From Selaginella moellendorffii (lineage: Eukaryota > Streptophyta > Lycopodiopsida > Selaginellales > Selaginellaceae), in assembly GCF_000143415.4 (NCBI RefSeq), contig NW_003314262.1, forward strand, positions 2,654,603 to 2,718,602: a stretch of 64,000 bases of DNA, in the 5' to 3' direction. The position numbers were made by a program, and so were the translations under genes. Shown here piece by piece: positions 54,733-64,000 of this stretch. Position 1 is the stretch's first letter. The number at the start of each line of letters is the position of its first letter. The notes under the pieces were generated by a model. That model searched no databases. It was not told the DNA's origin and was given only the letters and a program-made list of their open reading frames with translations.

Positions 54733-56809
54733 ATGGAGGAGCGGCCTTGCTCCTCGTCGGAGGAGCTCCTGCCCCGCCCACTCACAAGGCTGCGCACGCG
54801 CTTCCCATCGCCGCCGCCATCGCCGCTGCTGTTGCCACTAGCTCCATCGCCGCCACCGGAATCTCCCACGCGGCTCGCAGCTCCACTGGCAATGTGGGAG
54901 AGGGAAGAGCTCGGCGCGTTCAGCGATGGATCTCTCCCCCAGCCGGGGAGCGTGGAGAGCTCGCTGCCGCGATTAGGTCAATTGCTGGGCGTGCAGAGGA
55001 TTAGGGCTTGCGAGGAGGCGGGAGCGATCCTCCCCGCCGCGATCCGGCGCGTGTCGTGGGGCGATCACAGGCACGAGCTCTTCGCTTGCGAGGATTCTCC
55101 GGGCAAGGTGTGTTCGCGCTTCCTCCCCATTTGCTGCCCTTCCTCCTCGCCATCGCCATCTTCTTCCCCAAGAAATGCCGCCGCTGGAGGAGAAGAATGC
55201 GATGGCAGCAAGGAACCCGGATGGATATGGAAGGCCGCCAACGATCCAGACGAGGTGGCTCTCGCCAATCTTTTCTCGCGGGAGGAGGAAGAACACGAGA
55301 GCCAAGGCGGAGGCGATGGCGGCAATGACTCGGCGGTCTCGGTGTGTAGCAGCGGCGGGGGATGGAAGGCCGACTTTTCCAGCCACTTCAAATCCAATTC
55401 CTCCTCCAGTCCCGCCGTCCCACCGCTCGCCAGGATCACCAGCGCCACCTCGTCGCCATCTTCAACCAGCTCGCCGCTACTCCCTCGAGCCGCGACGTCC
55501 TCCTCGCCCAAGAAATCCCCCAAGGTCGTCCCCGCCGCCGCTACTTCTCCAAAGAAGATAGAGTCTCCTTCCGCCATGCCGGGACCTCCAAACATCCGGT
55601 CCGCCACCCCAACTCCTCGCAGCGCTACTCAAGCAATGCCGCGCGACCAGTGCTCCTCCAAGCACATGAAGAACGCCGCCGCTGCCTCCGCCTCCCCGGA
55701 CACTGCCACCGACAAGAGCTCCGACGGTGCGTGCTCCGAGCACCGGATCATGGACTGTAGCTGCTGCGGTCGAAAGGACAAGAGCCACCTTTCCATCCAA
55801 GCCGGCGTAGAGAGGGAGCTCCACGTCGAGGGGCCGGTTCGCAAGAGGCTGCCGACGACGACGCTGCTAACCGGGCCCCCGGGAAGAAAGCCACCTATGC
55901 GGTTCGGCCTCGGCCCAGCCAAGTCGGAGTTTCTCAACCGAGCCGCTGCCATGAACAACGCCGCGGCCAAGGCCCGCTTTACCGTCCTGCCCGTTGTGAC
56001 TTTGTCCAAGGCGAGCAAGCAACAAGCTCCGCAGCCACGCCGGGAGCGCCCGCTGCGCTCCAGTAGATTGAATCCGGAATTTAAAGGTGGCTGGGCTCCG
56101 AAGTGCTCGTCGGTTTTGCCAAGGCCGCATAGTTGTCAGAGCCATCGCAGCCATGACCGCAGCCATGACCACAGCCACAGCCACGGCAGATCTGTTCCAA
56201 GTCCTCCAGAGCTGGACCTTGCCACCCCGTCACTCAACTCCACGGCCCGTTTGATGGAGAGGCTGGAGGAAGCCAAGCGGGAGAAGTTTGATCCGAGAGC
56301 CGTGCTCGAGCAGCAGCAGCAGCAGCAGCTCCACCAGCACCAACACCACCACGATCACGATCACGGGCATTGTTCCGATGCAGAGCTCGCCGAGAGGTAC
56401 AAGGACCTGTGCAAGATATCAGATGGTTCATCTCCGAGGTACGAAGTTACCTCTGCTTTGCATGTAGTGAGAACTTGTCTCTCCTGGAAGTAGCCATCCG
56501 AGAGTTCCAAGGAAACACAGAAGGGAGCGTGTATCGTCTTTGAATTTCAAGAAGCCCAAGATGTCAGATCTCTGGGTTCCCTCGGAGCAGTGCCCCCAGG
56601 TTTGGTGCTAGTTCGTTTCCTGCCAGACTTGTTCCACACTCTCGATTTTTCTCCAGGTCTGTTCGACTGCACCAATTCGTATAGAGCCACCTTACTGGTT
56701 AAATGCGGACAAAGCAGCACGGGATGCCAGCGCCGAAGAAGCCGAGCGAGAAGTGTTCCAAAGCTCTCGCAATGCCATGTCTCTATATGGATTCCCATGT
56801 CTGTTTTAA
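54733..56809 (+). CDS. Unrecognised plant protein, Ser/Pro-rich with conserved-looking C terminus
   Basis: Three exons join in frame: 54733-56438, 56494-56599, 56657-56809 (654 residues). The N-terminal 560 residues are low complexity (Pro, Ser, Ala, later His/Gln runs) with a short structured island GAILPAAIRRVSWGDHRHEL near residue 100 and a Cys patch CSCCGRKDKSHL near residue 340. The C terminus is ordered: LMERLEEAKREKFDP; then across the first intron HRRERVSSLNFKKPKMSD LWVPSEQCPQ; then VCSTAPIRIEPPYWLNADKA and a helix ASAEEAEREVFQSSRNAMSL. Splicing the two short introns, both in phase, replaces a nonsense tail with this block, which supports the model. No family recognised; KKPK and RRER patches suggest the nucleus. 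Confidence 0.65.
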
Positions 56810-57183
56810 GCGACCATCAGTTTTGCCGGAGAGAGGACATCGAAAGGAAGTTTATGCTGACCTTCAAGGTAGACTGATTTGTGTTTGGTGTCTGATATGC
56901 TTTTGATGCTCAGGCGCGAAGAGTGACAAGGTCCTTCCACACACGATGACGATCATCTCCGGGCTTGCGAGGTACGAATGGATGTTCGTAGAAATGGCTT
57001 TACTCCTTGTTTCTATTTGTCAGCTGGCTCCCTCCTGCAAGAAGTTTCACGGTGCAGATTAAAAAAAGAAAAAGAATGAGGAAACAAACCTCCGAATGGC
57101 CCAGCTCCGCACCAAAAGAAAGAGTCGATAAACTGGCCTCCGTTGACACAAAAAGAAAATGCTTTATTGAAAGTACCTTACTT
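56810..57183. other. Convergent 3' flanks
   Basis: Between the stops of the 54733 gene and the SH3P gene. More exon-like ends (caggcgcgaagagtg near 56910) may be 3' UTR. No coding sequence supported. Confidence 0.4.
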
Positions 57184-58753
57184 TTACATGGAGCCAGTTT
57201 CTGTAACTTTGCTAGCAGGAACACGCTGCCTGCGCTCCACATACGTAGATGGAAACCATCCCGCTTTGCCTTTACATTCTCCTTCTGACCAGCCAGTGGT
57301 AGAAACCTGCCAAAGAAAAACGTTCATTCATTCAATGACTTTGGCTCGTCACCCACCTGCCGGACAACAACGTAGTCTCCCAGGTTGAGCGTTAGTTCGT
57401 TCTCTCCTTCCGCGTCAAAGGGATGCAACACCTCGGCCAGGAAATACATGGATTTTTCCAATGCGTTTCCAATGCCGCTGCTCGAAAAGGTTCCGTTTGG
57501 CTTGTTATCATCGTACGAAGGAGTATAGTTGTCCGCTGTGAGCGGCAGTGCTTCGCTACGTTGACGCTCCAAAACCATCTGTAACAATTTCGAAAGTTCT
57601 CACAGAATTAGTCTGCTGTCCTGGTAAGATACTGTATAAAAACCTGTGCGTAAAGCTGATCAAGTATCTCCGCCAGGCGTATGTGATAGTTGCGTTCTGC
57701 TTCAATCTGTGCATGCAACAAAACTAGTATCATCAAGTAAAGATGTAGTGAAGTGACACTTACCATAGAGATCAAGCGCTGCAGTGTTAGACGCTGTTGT
57801 TGCGCTTCTACTGCTGTCATTGCAGCCGCAGCCTCCTTTCCCAAAACGGCCATCGCCGAGGTCAGCTCTTGCATTCTTGCTTCTGCCATTTGTAGCTTCA
57901 CGGCGTTCTCGGCATTTCCACCGCCTTCTCGGGACCTTGCCTGCCTCTTCCGAACATCTTCCCCCTGTCATTCCCCCATGTAAACACAAAGCAAGAAAGT
58001 GAGGCCAAACTAACCTGTACTTCGGCTTCCTGCCGAAGGCGATCGTATCGCTGTGTCAGATGGCGTGCATCTTCGAGTGGAGCACCCATCACCATTGCTC
58101 TCAGAGGCTCACCAACCTACAATAAGATAGCTTGCTTTCAGTGTCTAAAACTCCTTGGGACATACCTGAGTGCTAAGAGCTCGATGCAGGCCGTCTCTTT
58201 CCTTTTCCATGTTGAACCTTGCATCGGCATAGTGCAAAGAAGCCTTCGCAAGAGCACCATCCGCTTTGGTACTCTCAACGGAGTACCTTCGGCAATCTTC
58301 GGCAAGTTTAGTTGCTAAAGAAAAACTCTGAAGTTAGAAACCGAGGCAAGAATGAACGAGCCACCAACTTACAAAGTTCTAGCTGCTTTGTGCCCGTGGC
58401 TATAAAACCCTCCACACCTCGTATGATGTCACGTTGATAGTGCTGGAAACATCACACGAGCTCATCACAATCTTCAAATATGTTGGGACAAAAATTTGTA
58501 CCTTTCCAGCGCGCGTGGATACAAAGAGCTTCTCCAGCTGCTGATGCCTGTGGAGCTCGGCTTCATCGGTGATGATCACATCGGCTCCCTGTGGCCCGTG
58601 ATTCGAAAATTGCTTGAGCACCGCCTGGATGGAAGAAAGAATCATTGGAGAGAGAAAGAGGGGAAAAAAAAGGAAAGAGGTCGAAGCAAGTACCTGTTGT
58701 TGCTTCGCTACTTGTTCCCGGAACTTCGTCGCTTGCTTCCTCAACGCGTCCAT
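57184..58753 (-). CDS. SH3 domain-containing protein, SH3P1/SH3P2 family (BAR + SH3)
   Basis: Nine minus-strand exons, from MDALRKQATKFREQVAKQQQ (58694-58753) to the last exon 57184-57306, give about 370 residues. In Arabidopsis these proteins bind membrane lipids through a BAR-like helical region and act in clathrin-mediated traffic, cell-plate formation and autophagosome formation, with an SH3 domain that recruits partners such as auxilin-like proteins. Seen: DEAELHRHQQLEKLFVSTRAG, HYQRDIIRGVEGFIATGTKQ, VGEPLRAMVMGAPLEDARHL, QRYDRLRQEAEVQ, AVEAQQQRLTLQRLISM, IEAERNYHIRLAEILDQL. The SH3 domain is AEVLHPFDAEGENELTLNLGDYV followed by GWSEGECKGKAGWFPSTYV with the ALYDF, WW-type and SxY positions kept. 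Domain order and length match the family. Junction residues are conserved at each intron. Confidence 0.95.
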
Positions 58754-59746
58754 AGCTGCATTGAACGAGCACGCCTTGTCAAGATTCCAGGGCCGCGGAG
58801 ATCGGGATCTGAGAATGCTGGATCGATGCAAAATACCTTGCTTCCCAGATCAAAACACGACTGGCGCCTCCAGAATCGCGGGCTCGCTCGCCACAACAAG
58901 ATGATTGAGAGAGTGGCAGCGCCTCTCCAACAGCGACAAAATACCTCGAAATCCCTGCTCGCCGCGGAAGACTCGACCGGCGCCTCCAAGATCGCTCAGC
59001 GCCACCAGAAGATTACGATAGGGCATTGGGAGCGCCTTCCCGCCATCGCCATCGCCATCGCCATAGCCAGCGCCTCCTCTTGTGTGAAGCGCCCGTCTAG
59101 CGAACAGCTGGATTTGAGTACTAAGCCCATGTCCGGTGGGTAGAACCAGGACATCGCGGCCGTTGATTGCGCCCGGGAGATCGCAGCCGTCCGCTTAACC
59201 CCCGGAACTCTTCAACACACGAAAGTGGAGAGGAAATCACCGTGTGGCATCGAGAACGAAAGGACAATATTTCCCAGAGACCAAGCAACTTGTGCGAGAA
59301 CTTCTCTATTCTTTTTTCTTTTTCTTTTTCCTTTCTTCCATCGCTCGATCAATCGATCACGAAGATCAATCGACAACGAACAAAATTATACAAAGGAAAA
59401 AAAAAAAAACAAAGAGATGCTTACACGAAAGAATTCTTTCTTGTGTCCCGATCTCTCGACTGTCGAGTGAAGGGACTGGAAGAAGCAAGCGTTTCAACGA
59501 TGGTGGCACTGAAACAAAAAATAGATTTAACTGCGAGCACGAAGAAACGAAGGAAAAAGAGAAAGGAAGACGAGAGAAAGGAGAGAGAGAGAGAGAGAGA
59601 AGAAACAACGCTACGAACTGCTGTGTACCTACGGAGATGATAAGTTACGTTGTCACACCCTGTTCTTCGTCCCTTCGTGTTCTTGAGCTTTTCGTCCCCT
59701 CACCGATAGAACCGGATGAAAAAAGAAGATTTTTCTCGCGCCGCGC
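58754..59746. other. SH3P promoter and TFIIS 3' flank
   Basis: 58754-59060 is likely SH3P leader and promoter, with a row of 'catcgc' repeats (59043-59064). A (GA)n run lies at 59580-59602. No gene supported. Confidence 0.45.
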
Positions 59747-60716
59747 TCAGCAGAACTTCCAGCGATTGTTACAGTTGACGCAGGTAACGTAAGTGGTCAT
59801 GGGCTCGTCGGCGCTCCTCGTTTGCTTCTGAAAGTACGTGCATTCCCGGCGGCCGCACTTCCCACACTTGAATTGATCCGTGGTCGCCTCCTGTTTCATG
59901 CCCCGCTCGCACTCGAAGAGAGCTTTGTCTTTGATCTGCTTGTTCTCCGCTTTTCTCTGATCGCTGGCCATGTCCTCGGCGCTCATGGTCGTGAGCTGTG
60001 AGCCGGAGATCTGCCCGAGCAGCAACCTTCTTCTCAAGTCGGGATTGTTTGGATCCTTGAGGTTGAAGACGATGGAGCGATACTTTGCCTTCTTGTCAAC
60101 TTTGGTAGACTCGAGCTTGGAGAAGAGTGCATTCTCCACCTCCACTGCTACCTGGACTGGATCCTTGGCGTTTGCTCGAGCAAGTTCCTGGCCCTCGGCT
60201 TCCTGGGGGACCTTTTGGAAGGCCTCGAGTAGCACTTCTCTCATCTTGTCCCTGGTAGCGTCGTTGGATTTCGGTAAAGGCCTGGCCTTGCTGCTGGAGT
60301 TTCCATTGCTTTGCTTGGAGGACACCTTGCCCTTTTCCACGGACGCATTCGCGGACGATTTCGGGCCCTCCGCCTTGCTCTTGGAGCTCGCCTCGGAAGA
60401 CACTACCTTCTTCCAATCCTCAAGAATATCGACAGCAATCGACCGGATTTTGGGCCGGGAATGCTTCGTGAGCTTCCGGAGCTGCTTCCCCACCTGGAAA
60501 TGGCGGAGATTTCGATTAGAATTCTCGCGGAGAGGGAGGAGGGCAACGTACCTGTGTCGACATGAGGAGCGAGGTCGTCACTCGCAGAGAACGCATCGCT
60601 TGCAGCGCTTCGACGCACCGATCTTCCTCAGCTCCCTCGACCGCCGTTGCCTTTTGCGCGGCCGATTGGGCCGTCTTGAACAGCTCCGTGAGCTGATCGG
60701 CCGTCGCTGCCGCCAT
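59747..60716 (-). CDS. TFIIS: Transcription elongation factor TFIIS
   Basis: Two exons, 60552-60716 and 59747-60493, give 303 residues. TFIIS rescues arrested RNA polymerase II by stimulating cleavage of the transcript in its active site. Three domains in order: N-terminal LW (TFIIS N) domain with LQAMRSLRVTTSLLMSTQ and KLTKHSRPKIRSIAVDILEDWK; a Ser/Lys linker; central domain II with RDKMREVLLEAF, KYRSIVFNLKDPNNPDLRRR and GQISGSQLTTMSAEDMAS; and the C-terminal zinc ribbon CGKCGRRECTYFQKQTRSADEPMT with the catalytic loop D-E (SADEP) followed by CVNCNNRWKFC. All four zinc Cys and the acidic pair are present, so it should be active. Length and domain order are standard. Confidence 0.97.
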
Positions 60717-61875
60717 CGCGCCTCGCCCTCGCCCTCGCCCTCGCCCTCGCGAACCCTAACAGAAGAACCAGAAAAAAGCTCTTAACCCTAGCATCAAAAT
60801 ATTTATACCTCCATCGGTCTTAGTATATTCTTATCCGACGGTCTGCGATGGGAGATCCAAAACCCCACGTACGGACGTTAAACCAGTACTTTCCGGACAC
60901 GAGAACACCATTGCATTTTACTTGCGAGTTATTGACCACAGTCACCATCGCGTACTGTACTGTGCCAGTGTAAATAGCGACATACTTACGTCATATGGAA
61001 ATAATCTTGTTGATTTTACGAGCGCGATGGGGGGGAGGTTGCGGGCGGTCGGATGGACCCCACGGACGGCTAGAGATGGGCGCGCTTAACGTTTTAACGG
61101 AAGCCGTCGCCATTAGATGAACAGTTAAATTGAATGGGAATGGCGGACGTGAGGGGTTGTGTGCAATCCGGCTGAGAGTGACGGGCAGTGAAGGGCAGAT
61201 GCGACTGGAGCTTGCATGGGCGGGCGGCCGTCTGGACGGCCTTGCCAAATGCCACGCGCGCACACATCTTGAGCTTATTATAGTACCTTAGTATCCTCGC
61301 CGTTGGATGGCTACCCGGTAGATTACCGCCGGGCAAGATAGCCGTCGGATCGGCTATGGCCGAGTGTTTCATAGTTTTCCGTCTCTCTCTCGTTTTATTC
61401 CTCCAAGGCTGTTGCTGGGGGGCATTGTTAGGTTTTTTTTCTTTGGTCGAGGCGTGGTGGTGGTGGTGCTCCATCCGTGATCTAAGCGCTGGCGCTGGCG
61501 CGCGGCAGTCGGCATCGACATCGGCTGATCGATGCGCGGGGCATTCTGGTGAGCTAGAGTCTCTTGCCACGAATCCAGAGAGAATGTAGCGCCCGGCGAT
61601 GCTTGCTCCGCTCTCATTTTCCTCGCTAGAGATTGCCTGCACGAAAATCCCTTTCCCTTGCCTCTTGCTCATCTGTACGACACGATCGGGATTCTCAATT
61701 CGTGGAATTGCGGTATTCGTGATCTTTGCAGCTGTCGAGTGGCGGCGATGAGTCTATGACGGTGGAGACGTCGCGATTGCTGTGAATACCACTGCTGTCG
61801 ATCGAGGTATGGCCCTTCTTTTACCGCATTTTCTTCTTAGTGGCCATCGTTGACAGGAAAGAAAAAAAAAAGAGG
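60717..61875. promoter_or_regulatory. Divergent region, TFIIS / zinc-finger gene, with a leader intron
   Basis: 60719-60752 is a (CTCGCC)n run just upstream of the TFIIS start, followed by 'aaccctaac' telo-box-like strings (60763, 60783). 61560-61875 is the likely 5' leader of the plus-strand zinc-finger gene, with a possible leader intron from 'gatcgag/gtatgg' (61806) to 'ttgacag' (61857). No other gene. Confidence 0.45.
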
Positions 61876-64000
61876 ATGTGTGGGGGCCCTGAGCACTCGA
61901 AGCCGGTCGCAAAGAATTACAGAATGATGCTAGCTGACGACGTCCTAGGCCGCTCGCCACTGTCGCAGCACCCAGAAGCTCTTCTCAAGCCGCCCTTATT
62001 GTGGTCAGACATGGACAAGGGCTGCAAGGAACGCGAGACCACTCCATCGCTACTCGAGCTAGCTGCCAACAATGATCTGGAAACTTTCAGGAGGGTTGTG
62101 GAGGAGGGGGGTATGGATTTAGACGAGCCCGATAGCTGGTACTTGAGGAAAATTGGGAGCACCAAGATGGCCACCGAGAAGAGGAGCCCGTTGATGATTG
62201 CGGCCTTGTATGGGAGCATCGACGTTCTGAGCTACATTCTCAAGTCAGGCAAGGTTGATGTCAATAAGTTCTGTGGCGAGGACGAAGTCACTGCTCTTCA
62301 CTGTGCTGCCGCTGGTGGTTCTTCTCGTGGTGTAGATGCTGTGAAGCTGTTGCTCTCGGGTGGTGCCAACAGTAGCTTGATGGATGCATACGGTCGTCGG
62401 CCAGCACAGGTGATAGCGGTGCCACTCAAGCTGCGGTCTACGAAGTCTGAATTGGAGAAGATGCTGTCCGCAACTGGTACGGCGAGGCACAGCCTTGATA
62501 CCGATTGCAAGGGAGCTCATCAGAGTAACGGGGGTGGCGCTTTCTCCTCATCAAAGCTGGACGACGACTCCTTCGCAGATACGAGAGAAGGTTTCGTTTC
62601 AATGTCGTCCATGTCTTCGGTTTGCTCGTCTCCGGACTCGTACTCTCCAGTTTTCTCGCCCCAGTTCCCTTCGTCACCCAAGTCTGCGGAGAATCCAAGT
62701 GATGAGAAGACGAAGGACTATCCAGTCGACCCGTCACTGCCGGACATCAAGAACAGCATCTACACCACGGATGAGTTCCGGATGTTCTCCTTCAAAGTCC
62801 GGCCGTGTTCCAGAGCCTACTCGCACGACTGGACAGAGTGCCCGTTTGTTCATCCTGGCGAGAACGCCCGACGAAGAGATCCGCGACGGTTCCACTACAG
62901 CTGCGTGCCATGCCCAGATTTCCGGAAGGGTGCGTGTCGACGGGGCGATACGTGCGAGTACGCGCATGGAGTTTTTGAGTGCTGGCTCCATCCAGCGCAG
63001 TATAGGACGCGGCTTTGCAAAGATGGTACCAGCTGCAGCAGGAGAGTGTGCTTCTTTGCGCACACCTCGGAGGAGATGAGACCGCTGTTCGTCTCGATGG
63101 GATCGGCAGTGCCGTCGCCGAGAGCCTCGTCGCCACTGGATGCCGGCTCCGTCAGCCCGCCACTCTCTTCAACGTCCCAGTCTCCAGTTATCATGGTGCC
63201 ACCTTTCTCTCCATCGAATGCTTCCGGGAGCGGACTTAGTACTCCTCCACTGTCACCGTCCGGCGGAGGTTCCTGGTCGCAGCCCACGGTCCCGACGCTT
63301 CATCTTCCCGGAGGTGCCGGACTCCAAGCTAGCCGGCTAAGAGCGGCTCTCAGTGCCCGAGACATCCCGGTGGAGGGGGCCGACTACGACGGGCATCTGG
63401 CACCTGAGCTATCTTCGATGTCTCGGCAGAGCTCACTGCTGAGCTCCAGTGCCCGCATGCACAAGTTTGGCAACTTGGGTCTGAGCATTCCCTCCACCAG
63501 CTTACAGGACTTGTTCTCGGCGGAGGTGTCGCCTTTGTCAGCCGTGCACCAGTCGCAGCTCACGCCGCAGGAGCACTCGCTTCTCTCCCAGCAGCTGCAT
63601 TCTCAGCTCCAGCTCCAGCAGCTCCTCTCCCCGCTGTCAACGATGTCACAGCTCCAGAGTCACGTTAGTCCGCAGTTCCAGAGCCCGGTGCAATCGATCT
63701 TCAGTGCGGGGTCGCCGTGCTCCATGGCTCGAAGATGTTCAGACGGGACTGATCTAAGCACCTCCACGGCCGCGGAGGTGTTGGCAGCGGGACGCAAAGC
63801 CTCCGCGTTTGCACAGCGGGATAGAGGGAGCTGGAGTATGAAGGAGGTGTCTGGATCGTCGCTACCATCGGCTTCGTGGTCCGACTGGGGGTCTCCCACT
63901 GGAAAGCCAGACTGGGGGATACAAGGACAGGACTTGGGCAAGTTCCGGAAGTCGGCCTCGTTTGCTACTCACGGTGGACCGGAGCCGGATCTCTCGTGGG
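61876..64000 (+). CDS. Ankyrin + tandem CCCH zinc-finger protein (plant RR-TZF), 3' end off window
   Basis: Open frame from ATG 61876 ([19 protein letters not shown]) to the right edge, about 708 residues so far. Two ankyrin repeats lie at about residues 55-165 ([60 protein letters not shown]). Next is the plant RR-TZF core: [52 protein letters not shown], then the two CCCH fingers [20 protein letters not shown] and CRTRLCKDG-type [20 protein letters not shown] with spacing C-x7-8-C-x5-C-x3-H and C-x5-C-x4-C-x3-H. A long Ser/Pro/Gln-rich tail follows. Family members (OXS2, AtC3H/TZF) shuttle between nucleus and cytoplasmic granules and bind RNA or DNA in stress and hormone responses. No intron in the visible coding part. 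Confidence 0.95.
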   Translation, partial: MCGGPEHSKPVAKNYRMMLADDVLGRSPLSQHPEALLKPPLLWSDMDKGCKERETTPSLLELAANNDLETFRRVVEEGGMDLDEPDSWYLRKIGSTKMATEKRSPLMIAALYGSIDVLSYILKSGKVDVNKFCGEDEVTALHCAAAGGSSRGVDAVKLLLSGGANSSLMDAYGRRPAQVIAVPLKLRSTKSELEKMLSATGTARHSLDTDCKGAHQSNGGGAFSSSKLDDDSFADTREGFVSMSSMSSVCSSPDSYSPVFSPQFPSSPKSAENPSDEKTKDYPVDPSLPDIKNSIYTTDEFRMFSFKVRPCSRAYSHDWTECPFVHPGENARRRDPRRFHYSCVPCPDFRKGACRRGDTCEYAHGVFECWLHPAQYRTRLCKDGTSCSRRVCFFAHTSEEMRPLFVSMGSAVPSPRASSPLDAGSVSPPLSSTSQSPVIMVPPFSPSNASGSGLSTPPLSPSGGGSWSQPTVPTLHLPGGAGLQASRLRAALSARDIPVEGADYDGHLAPELSSMSRQSSLLSSSARMHKFGNLGLSIPSTSLQDLFSAEVSPLSAVHQSQLTPQEHSLLSQQLHSQLQLQQLLSPLSTMSQLQSHVSPQFQSPVQSIFSAGSPCSMARRCSDGTDLSTSTAAEVLAAGRKASAFAQRDRGSWSMKEVSGSSLPSASWSDWGSPTGKPDWGIQGQDLGKFRKSASFATHGGPEPDLSW

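Noticed and set aside
59970-60785. 271-residue plus-strand ORF
   Set aside because: Antisense to TFIIS.

Overview
This window is nuclear DNA of a land plant, most likely a lycophyte of the Selaginella moellendorffii type. The evidence is indirect: plant-only families (GRAS, trihelix, TIC56, plant ATP-citrate lyase subunit A, PPR, GH17-X8), an intronless PPR gene built in the Selaginella style, GC-rich coding sequence, genes packed a few hundred bases apart, and introns that are mostly 45-70 bases long. The organism call is inference; no search was run.

Layout from left to right: splicing factor SF1 (1-1848, minus, cut by the window edge); a plant-specific protein with an EAR-like motif (4375-6125); a small hydrophilic protein (6402-6644); a stretch of lineage-specific ORFs and AT-rich DNA (6.6-12.2 kb); a PAT1-like GRAS regulator (12.2-13.9 kb); ATG12 (14.9-15.5 kb); a gar2-related plant protein (15.9-18.6 kb); an F-box/kelch protein (19.5-21.2 kb); a RING-CH ubiquitin ligase (21.6-22.9 kb); ATP-citrate lyase subunit A (23.5-25.5 kb); two tandem GH17+X8 glucanase-like genes (25.9-30.3 kb); two small unknown genes; and TIC56 (33.2-35.2 kb).

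From about 35.3 to 41.6 kb the composition changes sharply to AT-rich DNA. Here I see only a decayed endonuclease (EEP) fragment of a LINE-like element, a secreted bulb-type lectin ORF with very AT-rich codons, and a 5S-rRNA-derived fragment. GC-rich gene space resumes with a PPR protein and a divergent trihelix factor (41.6-45.5 kb). Next come lineage-specific genes, a broken second copy of one of them, and shuffled blocks (46.2-54.7 kb). The right end carries a plant-specific unknown protein, an SH3P-type BAR/SH3 membrane-traffic protein, TFIIS, and a tandem CCCH zinc-finger/ankyrin protein cut by the right edge.

Neighbouring genes do not form a pathway; this is ordinary eukaryotic gene space. 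Themes present are RNA processing and transcription (SF1, TFIIS, GRAS, trihelix, TZF, PPR), protein turnover and membrane traffic (ATG12, RING-CH, F-box, SH3P), and plastid or metabolic functions (TIC56, ACLA). I found no CRISPR array, operon or intact tRNA. The observations most worth a second look are the AT-rich island with its lectin ORF, the duplicated and rearranged block at 46-54 kb, and the unrecognised lineage-specific genes.
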